64,000 nucleotides of DNA from an uncultured Flavobacteriaceae bacterium (lineage in GTDB: Bacteria; Bacteroidota; Bacteroidia; Flavobacteriales; Flavobacteriaceae), in assembly GCA_947504035.1 (NCBI GenBank), contig CANNGA010000004.1, forward strand, positions 1 to 64,000, read 5' to 3'. The position numbers and the translations under genes are program-made. Below the pieces are notes generated by a model, which saw only the letters and a list, made by a program, of their open reading frames with translations, did not search any database and had not been told where the DNA came from. Positions 52,247 through 61,067 of this stretch are shown in pieces (within the stretch, counting starts at the first letter, position 1; each line of letters starts with the position of its first letter).

Positions 52247-55237
52247 ATGAAGAATATGTTAAAAATTAAGAGTGTATGCATTTTAATGCTGCTGGTGTTT
52301 ATGAGCACAATAGCTTGCGAAAGTGTAACAAGCAGTACGACTAGTGGCGACTTCGAAACAACCAGAACCAAATACAATTTTAACCCAGATTGGAAATTTG
52401 TAAAGGAAAACCCAGAGAATGCACAAGATCTTGCTTTTAATGATGCGTCTTGGGCTACAGTGAGTTGTCCGCATACGTTTAACGATATAGATACTTTTGA
52501 TGATTTAAGCCATGGACATCACGACGGCGAAGATAACCATTGGCGTGGTACGGTATGGTACCGCAAACACTTTAAATTACCTGCAAAAGATGCTGGTAAA
52601 AAAGTGTTTATAGAATTTGAGTCGGTACGCCAAATTGCAGATGTTTATATAAATGGAACGCATGTAGGGCAAAACCAAACGGGCTTTATTCCTTTTGGTT
52701 TTGATTTAACACCACACCTTAAAGCAGGAGAAGACAATGTAATTGCCGTAAAAGTAAATAACGATAGAGGCGATCATTTTAGAAAAAACTTCCCTTTGGT
52801 ATGGCATCACGAACACTGGCATCCTAACCACGGTGGGATATACAGAAATGTGTTTTTACATGTCACCGATCCGTTACATATTACATTGCCTTTATATGAT
52901 AATTTAGAAACTTTAGGCACTTATGTTTATGCCGAAAATATAAGCAAAGCACAGGCAGATGTGAATGTTAATGCAGAGATTCAAAATGAATACGATACTG
53001 CTAAAAAGGTACAGTTCGAAGCCAAAATTTTTGATAATACTGGAAATCTGGTCACAGTCGCTAGAGCAGAGCAAGAGATCGCTGCGGGACAAAAATTTAT
53101 GTTTGAAACGGTAGCAAAGGTAGAGAATCCTAATTTATGGTATACCAGACATCCTTACATGTATACTGTAGAAAGTGTTTTAAAAGTAGATGGAAAGGCG
53201 GTAGATTCTTATAATACGCCCTTAGGCATACGAACATTCGAATTTAATAAAGACACAGGCTTTTCTAATAATGGAGAATATGCTAAGTTACACGGTTGGG
53301 GACAAAAACCAACCAATACCTGGGCAGGTTTAGGTGCCGCCTTACCAGATTGGTTACGCGACCACACTTATCAACTTATGGATGAAGCAGGCGGTAATTT
53401 TATACGTTGGGGACACTGTGCAGGATCTCCTGCTGAAATCGCCATGGGAGACAAATATGGCTTCGTGACTTTAATGCCTGGTGTAAGTGGCGAATCTGAA
53501 GATGAAGGCGAAACTTGGGATATTCGTATCAAAGCCTTTAAAGATATGATTGTATATTATAGAAATCATCCTTCTATAGGCATTTGGGAAGGTGGTAACT
53601 GGGCAGAAACAGAAGCCCATTATAAAGAAATTCTTAGTATTATAGACACTTTCGATCCTAAAGGGAAACGCCTTATGGGACACCGAAGAGCAGATGTTAA
53701 AAATGACTCTGAAGGTTATGTTTCTATCGAAATAGGCACAGAAGGTTGGGAACGCGAATACCCTAATCTACCAGTTGTAGAGAGTGAATACAATAGGGAA
53801 GAAGCTCCAAGACGTATTTGGGATAAACAGTCTCCAGATGACAATTTTTACAGTCATCCTAATATTGATAAAAACACATACAAGCTAAGTTCTGAAGAGT
53901 TTGCCGTAAAGCAAGCATTCCATTGGTGGACAAAGATGGGCAAAAAGGCGTATCACGTTGGTGGTGCGAATTGGATATTTACAGATGGTCCTCATGGTGG
54001 ACGTTGCCCCACAGAAGTTACCAGAGCAAGTGGAGAGGTAGATGCTGTACGTTTGCCTAAAGAAGCATTTTATGCCTTGAAAGCCATGTGGCGTCCAGAA
54101 CCTCAGGTGCATATTGTAGGACACTGGAATTACAAACCAGGTACTAAGAAAACGATGTACGTGATGTCTAACTGTGCTGCAGTTAAATTGTATGTTAACG
54201 GTAAATTAATAGGTACCGATACGAAGCCTGAAAATGGTTATGTGTATCGATTTGATAATGTCGCTTGGGAACCAGGTACAATTAAAGCCGAAGGTTTGAT
54301 AAAAGAGGCCTTAAAAACCACACAAACTAAAACCACAGCTGGAGCACCTGTAGCTTTAAAATTAACACCAATTACAGGGCCTAAAGGGTGGCTCGCTGAT
54401 GGCTCGGATGTTGCATTAATAGATATAGAGGTGGTAGATGCTAACGGTAAACGCTGTCCTTTAGCTAAAGGGCGTGTCGATTTTACAATTGAAGGCCCTG
54501 GCCTTTGGAGAGGTGGTTACAACAGTGGCAAACCTAACAGTACTAATAATTTGTATTTAGATATAGAAGCAGGTATTAACCGTGTTGCTGTGCGTTCACT
54601 TTTAAATGCAGGTACTGTAACGTTAACAGCAACGCAACAAGGCCTAAAAGCGGCAGAACTAAGCGTAACGTCGTTACCTGTAGTTCTTGAAGGTGGTCTT
54701 ACCACAGCATTACCGCAGGTTTATGAGAATGTATTAACAGAAGAGCCTCTACCTTTACATACACCTAAAATACCAACGTATGTACCAGGTATTAAAAACA
54801 GAAGTAAATTATTTACAAAGTTTAGCTATACTGGTGATGGTAAAGCGGTATTGCGTACCAATATGCATTGGGGAAAGAAGACTTACACAGATATGGAACA
54901 TAACTATACGGTGCTTCCTAAATACCTTAATGGTGCAGAATATGTAAGAACGCCTAATTCTGATAAGCGCTATTGGGCTAGAGATCAATTGCAGTTCATA
55001 GCAGGAGAGAAGATGCATATTTATGTATTGCATGATGATACCGTGCCGCGTCCAGAATTTTTACGTAACAGTTATAAAGATAATGGCGACAATGTAAAAA
55101 TAGGTAAAGTTGTCATGTCTGTTTTTCATCGTGTAGCAGAACCAGGCGAAAGTATTATTATGGCAGGGAATACAGATGGCGATGCGCCTAAAGATTGTAG
55201 AATGTATACCGTTATGGGAAAACCATTTAAGTACTAA
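52247..55237 (+). CDS. GH2-family beta-glycosidase-like lipoprotein
   Basis: Length 996 aa. Lipoprotein-type signal (MLKIKSVCILMLLVFMSTIAC, Cys24). A GH2 sugar-binding domain spans about 42-205 (RGTVWYRKHFKLPAKDAGKK; DVYINGTHVGQNQTGFIPF), then an Ig-like domain (about 210-330) and a TIM barrel (about 340-640; GGNFIRWGHCAGSPAEIAMG, YYRNHPSIGIWEGGNW, LPVVESEYNREEAP). C-terminal Ig/DUF4982-like and further beta domains follow. The nucleophile motif ESEY (Glu512 or Glu514) is present. Where GH2 enzymes have GNE (acid/base Glu) this protein reads GNW at 450-452. Probably a surface or periplasmic glycosidase of the carbohydrate region; specificity unknown. Confidence 0.85.
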   Translation: MKNMLKIKSVCILMLLVFMSTIACESVTSSTTSGDFETTRTKYNFNPDWKFVKENPENAQDLAFNDASWATVSCPHTFNDIDTFDDLSHGHHDGEDNHWRGTVWYRKHFKLPAKDAGKKVFIEFESVRQIADVYINGTHVGQNQTGFIPFGFDLTPHLKAGEDNVIAVKVNNDRGDHFRKNFPLVWHHEHWHPNHGGIYRNVFLHVTDPLHITLPLYDNLETLGTYVYAENISKAQADVNVNAEIQNEYDTAKKVQFEAKIFDNTGNLVTVARAEQEIAAGQKFMFETVAKVENPNLWYTRHPYMYTVESVLKVDGKAVDSYNTPLGIRTFEFNKDTGFSNNGEYAKLHGWGQKPTNTWAGLGAALPDWLRDHTYQLMDEAGGNFIRWGHCAGSPAEIAMGDKYGFVTLMPGVSGESEDEGETWDIRIKAFKDMIVYYRNHPSIGIWEGGNWAETEAHYKEILSIIDTFDPKGKRLMGHRRADVKNDSEGYVSIEIGTEGWEREYPNLPVVESEYNREEAPRRIWDKQSPDDNFYSHPNIDKNTYKLSSEEFAVKQAFHWWTKMGKKAYHVGGANWIFTDGPHGGRCPTEVTRASGEVDAVRLPKEAFYALKAMWRPEPQVHIVGHWNYKPGTKKTMYVMSNCAAVKLYVNGKLIGTDTKPENGYVYRFDNVAWEPGTIKAEGLIKEALKTTQTKTTAGAPVALKLTPITGPKGWLADGSDVALIDIEVVDANGKRCPLAKGRVDFTIEGPGLWRGGYNSGKPNSTNNLYLDIEAGINRVAVRSLLNAGTVTLTATQQGLKAAELSVTSLPVVLEGGLTTALPQVYENVLTEEPLPLHTPKIPTYVPGIKNRSKLFTKFSYTGDGKAVLRTNMHWGKKTYTDMEHNYTVLPKYLNGAEYVRTPNSDKRYWARDQLQFIAGEKMHIYVLHDDTVPRPEFLRNSYKDNGDNVKIGKVVMSVFHRVAEPGESIIMAGNTDGDAPKDCRMYTVMGKPFKY

Positions 55238-55263
55238 GCGTTTCTATAACAGATAAATAAAAA

Positions 55264-55294
55264 AGGAGACTGTTTGAAAAAACAGTCTTTTTTT
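55264..55294 (+). terminator. Terminator of the GH2-like gene
   Basis: AGACTGTTT pairs with AAACAGTCT around a short A-rich loop and is followed by T8. It begins about 30 bp after the stop. Confidence 0.8.
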
Positions 55295-55505
55295 TGCAGT
55301 TATGCGCCCTCTTTTAATGCATAATTGGGGTGTAACCCCAAAAAGCTGTAGCGCTGTCTTGTAATACGGTTTATGAGTTGGAATGCACAAAAAAAATAAC
55401 AGGCCTATGTTTGAAGGTATAAATAGCACATAAAGGAGGCATTATTTTACCTTGTGCATAACATCAGTATCAAGACAAAAGGAATTCCTGTAGCTACTAA
55501 AATAA

Positions 55506-55537
55506 AAAACCGCCTAAATTAATTTTTAGACGGTTTT
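55506..55537 (-). terminator. Terminator of the large T9SS protein gene
   Basis: AAAAACCGCCTAAA pairs with TTTAGACGGTTTT (one G-T/A-C irregularity) with a short AT loop. It lies about 45 bp past the stop on the minus strand. The rest of the 344-bp gap 55238-55581 holds no gene. Confidence 0.75.
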
Positions 55538-55581
55538 CTTTTTATCAGGCATTCTAAGGTTTTAGAATTTTTATTAGAATT

Positions 55582-58500
55582 CTAATTCATAACAATTTTT
55601 TTAGAAAGTTGCCCGTGGTTAGTGGTTACAGAAACAATATAGATACCAGCACTCATCTTAGGAATGCGATTGGTAATGCGTTTTTGAGTTGTAGTGTTTG
55701 CGGTATGTGTCATTAATTGGCCAACGTTATTGTATATTTTAATCGCATGCACTTCTAAGCCATTAGGATTGTGTACCATAATACTACGGTTATCATTTAC
55801 ATAATGCACCTCTAAGGTCTCTAAAGTAGAGGTGTTGGTGCTTAGGGGTTCAGAATGTTCAAAAACCAATTCAAAACGCGCATTGTAAGTCCCTTTTTCT
55901 AAGAAGACTTCAAAATTTTCAGCACGTAAATCATGATAAATGCCTGTGGTTTTGTCATGAAGAAAAAGTTCTAGATGAGGTGCCACCTGTTCTAAGGTAT
56001 CAATTTTAATGACTGCAATTCCCGCGGTATTAATTTTTACACCAAGGGCTAGTTTCTGGTCGCTATTAAAACGGTCAATGGCTTGTATTACTAAGTTATC
56101 GTTTTCGGTTACCCAATACATGTCCTCTAAATTATCTTCTATTAAACGCGCATCATAACCCAGATCGAATCCTGTAGAAGCATTCGCATCTTCACTGATT
56201 AGAATTTGACGGTAATACCCACCTGGTGCATCTAGCATGAGTTTTATTTTTTGCCGCTCATCACTAGCACTGTTTAATGTTTTTAGGTTAGAAATGCCTT
56301 TAGCAAATACAGATGTAGCGCCCCCTTCTTTTTGAAATGCGCGTTGGCTGTTGTTAAAGGAGACATGGCCTCCAGCATCTGCGATTACAAAGAAACCTTG
56401 GCCTACAGGGATGTAACGTCCTGGGGTTTTCGAGCCAGACAGTCCTGTGGCATTAATTCTAACATCATTACTTATGGCAACAATACCGCCCGCAAGTGTA
56501 TAGGTGGCGTAACCGCCTTCATAGCTTGATAATTGGTGCGAACCACCACCAAAATGATCCCAAAAGTAAAGCGTACCATCTATAATGTTACTTGCTGCTC
56601 TACCACCGCCATCACTAATATTGTCAAGAATAAATGCGTTGGCATCTATAGCAGACGGGTAGGGGTTGCCTACTAAATAATCGTTACCAGCAGATAACGG
56701 TAAACTAATAGCGCCGTTATTTGGTTTTCCTTCAAACACATAATTTTGAGTATCGGTGAGTACTCCTCCTGTATCTGCAACTCCTTTCATAGAGAAGCCT
56801 TCGCCCACATTAATTAAACTGCTGCTTTTTACCTGTACCCAAGAAGAGAAATCATTACCAATTGCATTTGTAAATTTCCATATCCAATAGTTCGCAATGC
56901 TAATATCATTGTTAGAAACGCTACCATTAAATGAATTTGAGACAAAGGTGATGTTATTAGGGGTGGCAGATATGGTGCCATTTTTTAAGATGTTATCATT
57001 GAGTCTGTAAGGCGTATTATTGCTAGCTCCATTTACAACACTAACTGGTGAGGACCAGTAATTATAGGTATAAAGGTCTTTAGTGCCTTGTTGGTCTTTT
57101 TGCAAGGTACCTGTACTTGTCACATCAAGATCGCTATTGGTGTCTTGAAGCAATTGGGATTCGCCTTCTAAATCGAGTACACCATCTAATTTTAAATGGT
57201 GAGACACGGTTAAAGCATAACCTGTATGTGTCGCATTGTCTCCCGCGATGCTTAATTTACCACCGCTATTTACGGTTATTGATAGGAGGGTTCTATTGTC
57301 TTCTTTCGATGTTGGAATAAGTGCTGTATTCGCATTATCTAAGGTGACTTCATGGTTTATGACGGCAATGTTACAATCTATAGTTTCTAAAGCGTCTAAG
57401 TAAGATACAACGCCTGGTAAATACTGTACGGTACCGTTTAACCAGGTATTAGGATCATCCCAACTTCCGTTTTGGGCTGTTTGGTAGGGGATTGGCGCGG
57501 TTTGGGCATCTAGATTATTGTAATTAATCATAGAAGCGTCATTACCATTGCTAGAAGCGTCTTTTATGCTTCCAAAGACAAGGTTACTCATGGGGTAATA
57601 GGCTAATAAATTAGACCATGGGATGCTATTAATCTCGTTACGTGTGGTGGTTGAGGGGAGCACCTTACCGTTTACGAAATTAGAGTTATTCTCTATTTCT
57701 TGATTCATTATGTAGCGAATTTGGTTTGCAGATAAAGCGGTGTTCCAAACACGCACCTCGTCTACGCTACCCTGAGTACGCTGTTGCCTGTTGATATGAT
57801 GTGCAGCACCTATTAAAAAGTGCGCATCTGAAGCTGTGGTCATCGGGTTTAATGTCGTGTCTATGTCTTCTTCAAAACCATCTATAAAAAGACGGGTTGT
57901 ATTCGAAAGTGCATCGTAAGAAGCTGCAATATGGTGCCATTCGTTTTCTGGAATGGTTGCTGAGGTCTGCAAGACATTGTTAGAACTATCATCAGGGTCT
58001 CTCCACACCATTCTAAATTGCCCATTAGAATTGATTCTAAAAGCGTAACCATGAGTATAAAAACCATCAGGATCTGTGGGGGAGTTTTGATTGAAATAAT
58101 TACGTTTAGAAATGATATCAAAGGTATCAGTTCCGGGGTTGCGTTTTACCCAGGCACTAATGGTAAAATCGGTATTGGCTAAGTCGTTAACATTCCCAGC
58201 CGTTAAATAAGCATCAGTTCCATCAAAGGCTAAAGATCGTGCTAGTGTTGCCGATTCTTGAGTGGCTCCAAAAGTAATGTATTTAGTACCTTCAAAATAA
58301 AAATCAACCTCAAGGTCTGTTCCAGAGGGCTCCATGGTTGCAGAGGTGACATTAGTGGTAAAGGCCGCATCGTCGGCAACAATCATAATATAGGTTTCTC
58401 CACCAGCATTAGCCGCAGCGACCATGGCTTCTGGTATGGCTACTTTTACGGTTGGGACAGAGTCTGTAACCACAATTTTCCATGTTCTAGAGATTGGTGT

Positions 58501-60732
58501 GGCTGTTACGCTAGTAGCCACTCCTGTACCAGCACCAAAATCTTTAGTGATGTCTGTACCTGCGGTAAGCGCACCATCATTATGGCCCCACATTAAAAAT
58601 GTTTTGTCTGCGAAGAATGCTTTTGTATTGCTACTGTTTGTATTAGCAATGGTTTTTAAGCCTATGGTAATGGCGTCTGTAGTTGCACTATTTCGAGACT
58701 GTTTCTGGTCTAAATCAGAAGCATCGTCGCGACCAATACCAGTCACATTAAAATTATGGCCTGTGTGTAAGGCTTGGTTCCAAATGATACGATTGTCTGA
58801 ATCTACGTAATCTTGAGAAGTACCGTTAGTACCTAAAGTCATCCCGTATTTTATGGCGAGATACGATTCTATTTGGTTGCGCTCATCACTTGTAATAGCG
58901 CCATTGTAAATTAAAACCTCTGCGATACCACCGTCCCATCGTCTCGATGGATTTGTAGGGTGGCTTCCTATGCCCGCAGTTATGCTGCTAGGTAAGGTAT
59001 TAAGGGCGGTGGTGGCGTTACCTTGGGACTCTCCAGCATTAAATAGTTCTGCGTTAGCATTGGCTACAAAATCGTAATTTAAAAGAAAAGGCGTATTTTC
59101 TGCAATTGTCGTACTTACGATCCCAGATGGTGTACTGCCATTAAAATAACGGCCCTGCGCAGTTGTAGTTGCGGTTTGTTCTAAGGTTACAGCACCAAAA
59201 CCACCACCATTTAAATTTAATATATTTCGGGTGGTACCAGGATAAGTGCCTTCTCCTACCACAAAAATAGACATAGTGCCATTAGAGGGGATGGTTGTAG
59301 CCATATCGTGGTTGCTACCATCAAAATCTATAGTTGGGTTAAAATTAAGGCCGTTTTCAGTATAGATGGGACGTGCCGTTCCTGTATTTTGTAAGGCATG
59401 GCGGCCATTGCCACTGCTGTCTAACCAATTTAAAACGGTATTTGTGTTTTCGGCAGGAGTACCATTAGTAGCTTCTGGGCCTTTATCGGCTTTTAGCCAA
59501 AGGTTAATGTTTGCTGTGATGGCGGCAGGACCTTTTATAGGAGGTACAAAATTAACCACTTGTAATTCGGTGCTAATCGTAGAGGTACCACTACCAGCTC
59601 TATGGGTCCACACTTCTACTTCGGTAAGTGAATTGAAACTGTAATTTTTCCAACCACGACCATATCCAGCTCCAGTACCACTGTGGTATGTAGAACCTAA
59701 GATTAGCGCTTGATTTAAATCGGTAAGACCAGCAGAAGTGATGTTTACCTGTATGCTTTTGTCGAAACCCGTATCTGTATATCTGCTTACAGAAATTTCA
59801 GAATTATTTAAAACATGAACAAAATGGCGGTTGCTACCATCGGAATCATGGGTGCTAAAGAAATTCCATTGTACAGAAGCCGTGTCTCCGCCAGGCGTTA
59901 AAGTAGGCCAGTTGTCGGCATGTGAATCATTTGTCCCAGCAGGTGCTGTATCACCACGGTGGTGGCCAAAAATAATAGCATTGTTCCAAGCGCTTACATT
60001 TGCAGTAGCTCCAGTACTACCATCTGCATCTGCATGTAGCGCAATGCTGCCACTAGCGTTGGCGACAGCGCCAGAATCGCCATGTAAAACGGTCCAGTTG
60101 TATCCTGTAAATTCTACAAGTGTAATATATACTTTAACATGAGGTGTTGCTGTTCCTCCTTTTTCGACAACAAGGTTTGTTGCACTATTAAGATAAGCAA
60201 TAGCAGTTCCAGAGTCTGCATCGTCTATTGCAGCGTTATTCATGATGCCTGTAATGAAAGGAATGCATTTGTCTTTATTGGTAATTCCAGAAATGGGTTG
60301 ATTTACCATATAGGTACCGCCATTAAGGTCTATTTCATAACGGCCTCTTACAATCATTTCGTTGGCCCCACCAGAAACACCTGTGTATTCCCATATAGAG
60401 GTGTTAAAACGGTTGTTTTCTGCGGTAGATGTACTTTCCCTGTAGTAGGTTAATGTTGAGGTGTTTGTCAGTACACGTGCACCGGCCATATCATGACCTT
60501 CCTTAGCGTTACTATTTGCATCTGGCCCCGCATGAGTTTTGCGGTTATTAGTTGCTATGGCAATAGCGTTATTAAGAGATGTAATAGGGGTAAAGGAGGT
60601 GTTTGTACCACCAGTGGCGCCAATATCATCTTGCAGATGCTGTAGTTTAAAATCTTGTGCTGTGGCTTTAAAAGTAGTGCTTAATACGACTACTAAGAGA
60701 AGGCATGTCATTGTGGGGATTTTGACTTTCAT
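55582..60732 (-). CDS. Giant T9SS-exported LamG-domain protein
   Basis: Length 1716 aa. Signal peptide MKVKIPTMTCLLLVVVLSTT, cut near residue 25. Residues about 26-400: Ala/Gly/Asn-rich domain of unknown type. About 408-650: concanavalin/LamG-like domain beginning NLWLKADKGPEA, a form seen in flavobacterial surface proteins. About 650-820: beta-sandwich linker (FLMWGHNDGALTAG). About 830-1010: LamG domain (SLAFDGTDAYLTAG, FTISAWVKR, WHHIAASYDALSNTTRLFIDG). About 1050-1620: beta-helix/sandwich region (GSWDDPNTWLNG; YNYWSSPVS). The end (about 1630-1716) is a type A sorting domain finishing QLSKKIVMN. No catalytic motif seen; a glycan-binding or adhesive surface role is inferred. Confidence 0.88.
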   Translation of the reverse strand: MKVKIPTMTCLLLVVVLSTTFKATAQDFKLQHLQDDIGATGGTNTSFTPITSLNNAIAIATNNRKTHAGPDANSNAKEGHDMAGARVLTNTSTLTYYRESTSTAENNRFNTSIWEYTGVSGGANEMIVRGRYEIDLNGGTYMVNQPISGITNKDKCIPFITGIMNNAAIDDADSGTAIAYLNSATNLVVEKGGTATPHVKVYITLVEFTGYNWTVLHGDSGAVANASGSIALHADADGSTGATANVSAWNNAIIFGHHRGDTAPAGTNDSHADNWPTLTPGGDTASVQWNFFSTHDSDGSNRHFVHVLNNSEISVSRYTDTGFDKSIQVNITSAGLTDLNQALILGSTYHSGTGAGYGRGWKNYSFNSLTEVEVWTHRAGSGTSTISTELQVVNFVPPIKGPAAITANINLWLKADKGPEATNGTPAENTNTVLNWLDSSGNGRHALQNTGTARPIYTENGLNFNPTIDFDGSNHDMATTIPSNGTMSIFVVGEGTYPGTTRNILNLNGGGFGAVTLEQTATTTAQGRYFNGSTPSGIVSTTIAENTPFLLNYDFVANANAELFNAGESQGNATTALNTLPSSITAGIGSHPTNPSRRWDGGIAEVLIYNGAITSDERNQIESYLAIKYGMTLGTNGTSQDYVDSDNRIIWNQALHTGHNFNVTGIGRDDASDLDQKQSRNSATTDAITIGLKTIANTNSSNTKAFFADKTFLMWGHNDGALTAGTDITKDFGAGTGVATSVTATPISRTWKIVVTDSVPTVKVAIPEAMVAAANAGGETYIMIVADDAAFTTNVTSATMEPSGTDLEVDFYFEGTKYITFGATQESATLARSLAFDGTDAYLTAGNVNDLANTDFTISAWVKRNPGTDTFDIISKRNYFNQNSPTDPDGFYTHGYAFRINSNGQFRMVWRDPDDSSNNVLQTSATIPENEWHHIAASYDALSNTTRLFIDGFEEDIDTTLNPMTTASDAHFLIGAAHHINRQQRTQGSVDEVRVWNTALSANQIRYIMNQEIENNSNFVNGKVLPSTTTRNEINSIPWSNLLAYYPMSNLVFGSIKDASSNGNDASMINYNNLDAQTAPIPYQTAQNGSWDDPNTWLNGTVQYLPGVVSYLDALETIDCNIAVINHEVTLDNANTALIPTSKEDNRTLLSITVNSGGKLSIAGDNATHTGYALTVSHHLKLDGVLDLEGESQLLQDTNSDLDVTSTGTLQKDQQGTKDLYTYNYWSSPVSVVNGASNNTPYRLNDNILKNGTISATPNNITFVSNSFNGSVSNNDISIANYWIWKFTNAIGNDFSSWVQVKSSSLINVGEGFSMKGVADTGGVLTDTQNYVFEGKPNNGAISLPLSAGNDYLVGNPYPSAIDANAFILDNISDGGGRAASNIIDGTLYFWDHFGGGSHQLSSYEGGYATYTLAGGIVAISNDVRINATGLSGSKTPGRYIPVGQGFFVIADAGGHVSFNNSQRAFQKEGGATSVFAKGISNLKTLNSASDERQKIKLMLDAPGGYYRQILISEDANASTGFDLGYDARLIEDNLEDMYWVTENDNLVIQAIDRFNSDQKLALGVKINTAGIAVIKIDTLEQVAPHLELFLHDKTTGIYHDLRAENFEVFLEKGTYNARFELVFEHSEPLSTNTSTLETLEVHYVNDNRSIMVHNPNGLEVHAIKIYNNVGQLMTHTANTTTQKRITNRIPKMSAGIYIVSVTTNHGQLSKKIVMN

Positions 60733-61008
60733 AATGTGTTAGGGTTTGTTGCGGAAGTTAATAGTTAGTTCAAACTTATGTAAAAATCCTACAAGATGCA
60801 AGAAAAATACGATGAAATACATTTATTTCATTATTTATTCTTACAAATTAATGTTGTTTTGTACTACAAAATAGAAAATGTGAAATGAGGTTCAACCTTG
60901 ATGTGAGCTGCGTTTCGACTTTATTTTCAGTAGGTTATGATGATGTGAAAAGCCCACATAATTATTTTTTTACCAGATGCAGTTCTAAATTAAATAACTC
61001 ACAGTCTA
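60733..61008. other. Intergenic region between divergent surface-protein genes
   Basis: About 275 bp to the -7 box of the sulfatase, 335 bp to its ATG. AT-rich, no gene or clear hairpin. It should carry both divergent promoters. Confidence 0.5.
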
Positions 61009-61016
61009 TATGTTTG
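61009..61016 (+). promoter_or_regulatory. Candidate -7 box of the sulfatase gene
   Basis: TATGTTTG fits TAnnTTTG, 51 bp before ATG 61068. No TTG at 19 bp. Confidence 0.35.
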
Positions 61017-61067
61017 TATGAAAAATCTTTCTATATTGCACTACTTAACACCTCTAAAACTATAGAC

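Noticed and set aside
58258-60742. Several plus-strand open frames of 60-128 codons
   Set aside because: They lie opposite the 1716-residue gene, are low-complexity mirror readings of its Ala/Thr/Gly codons and have no promoter.
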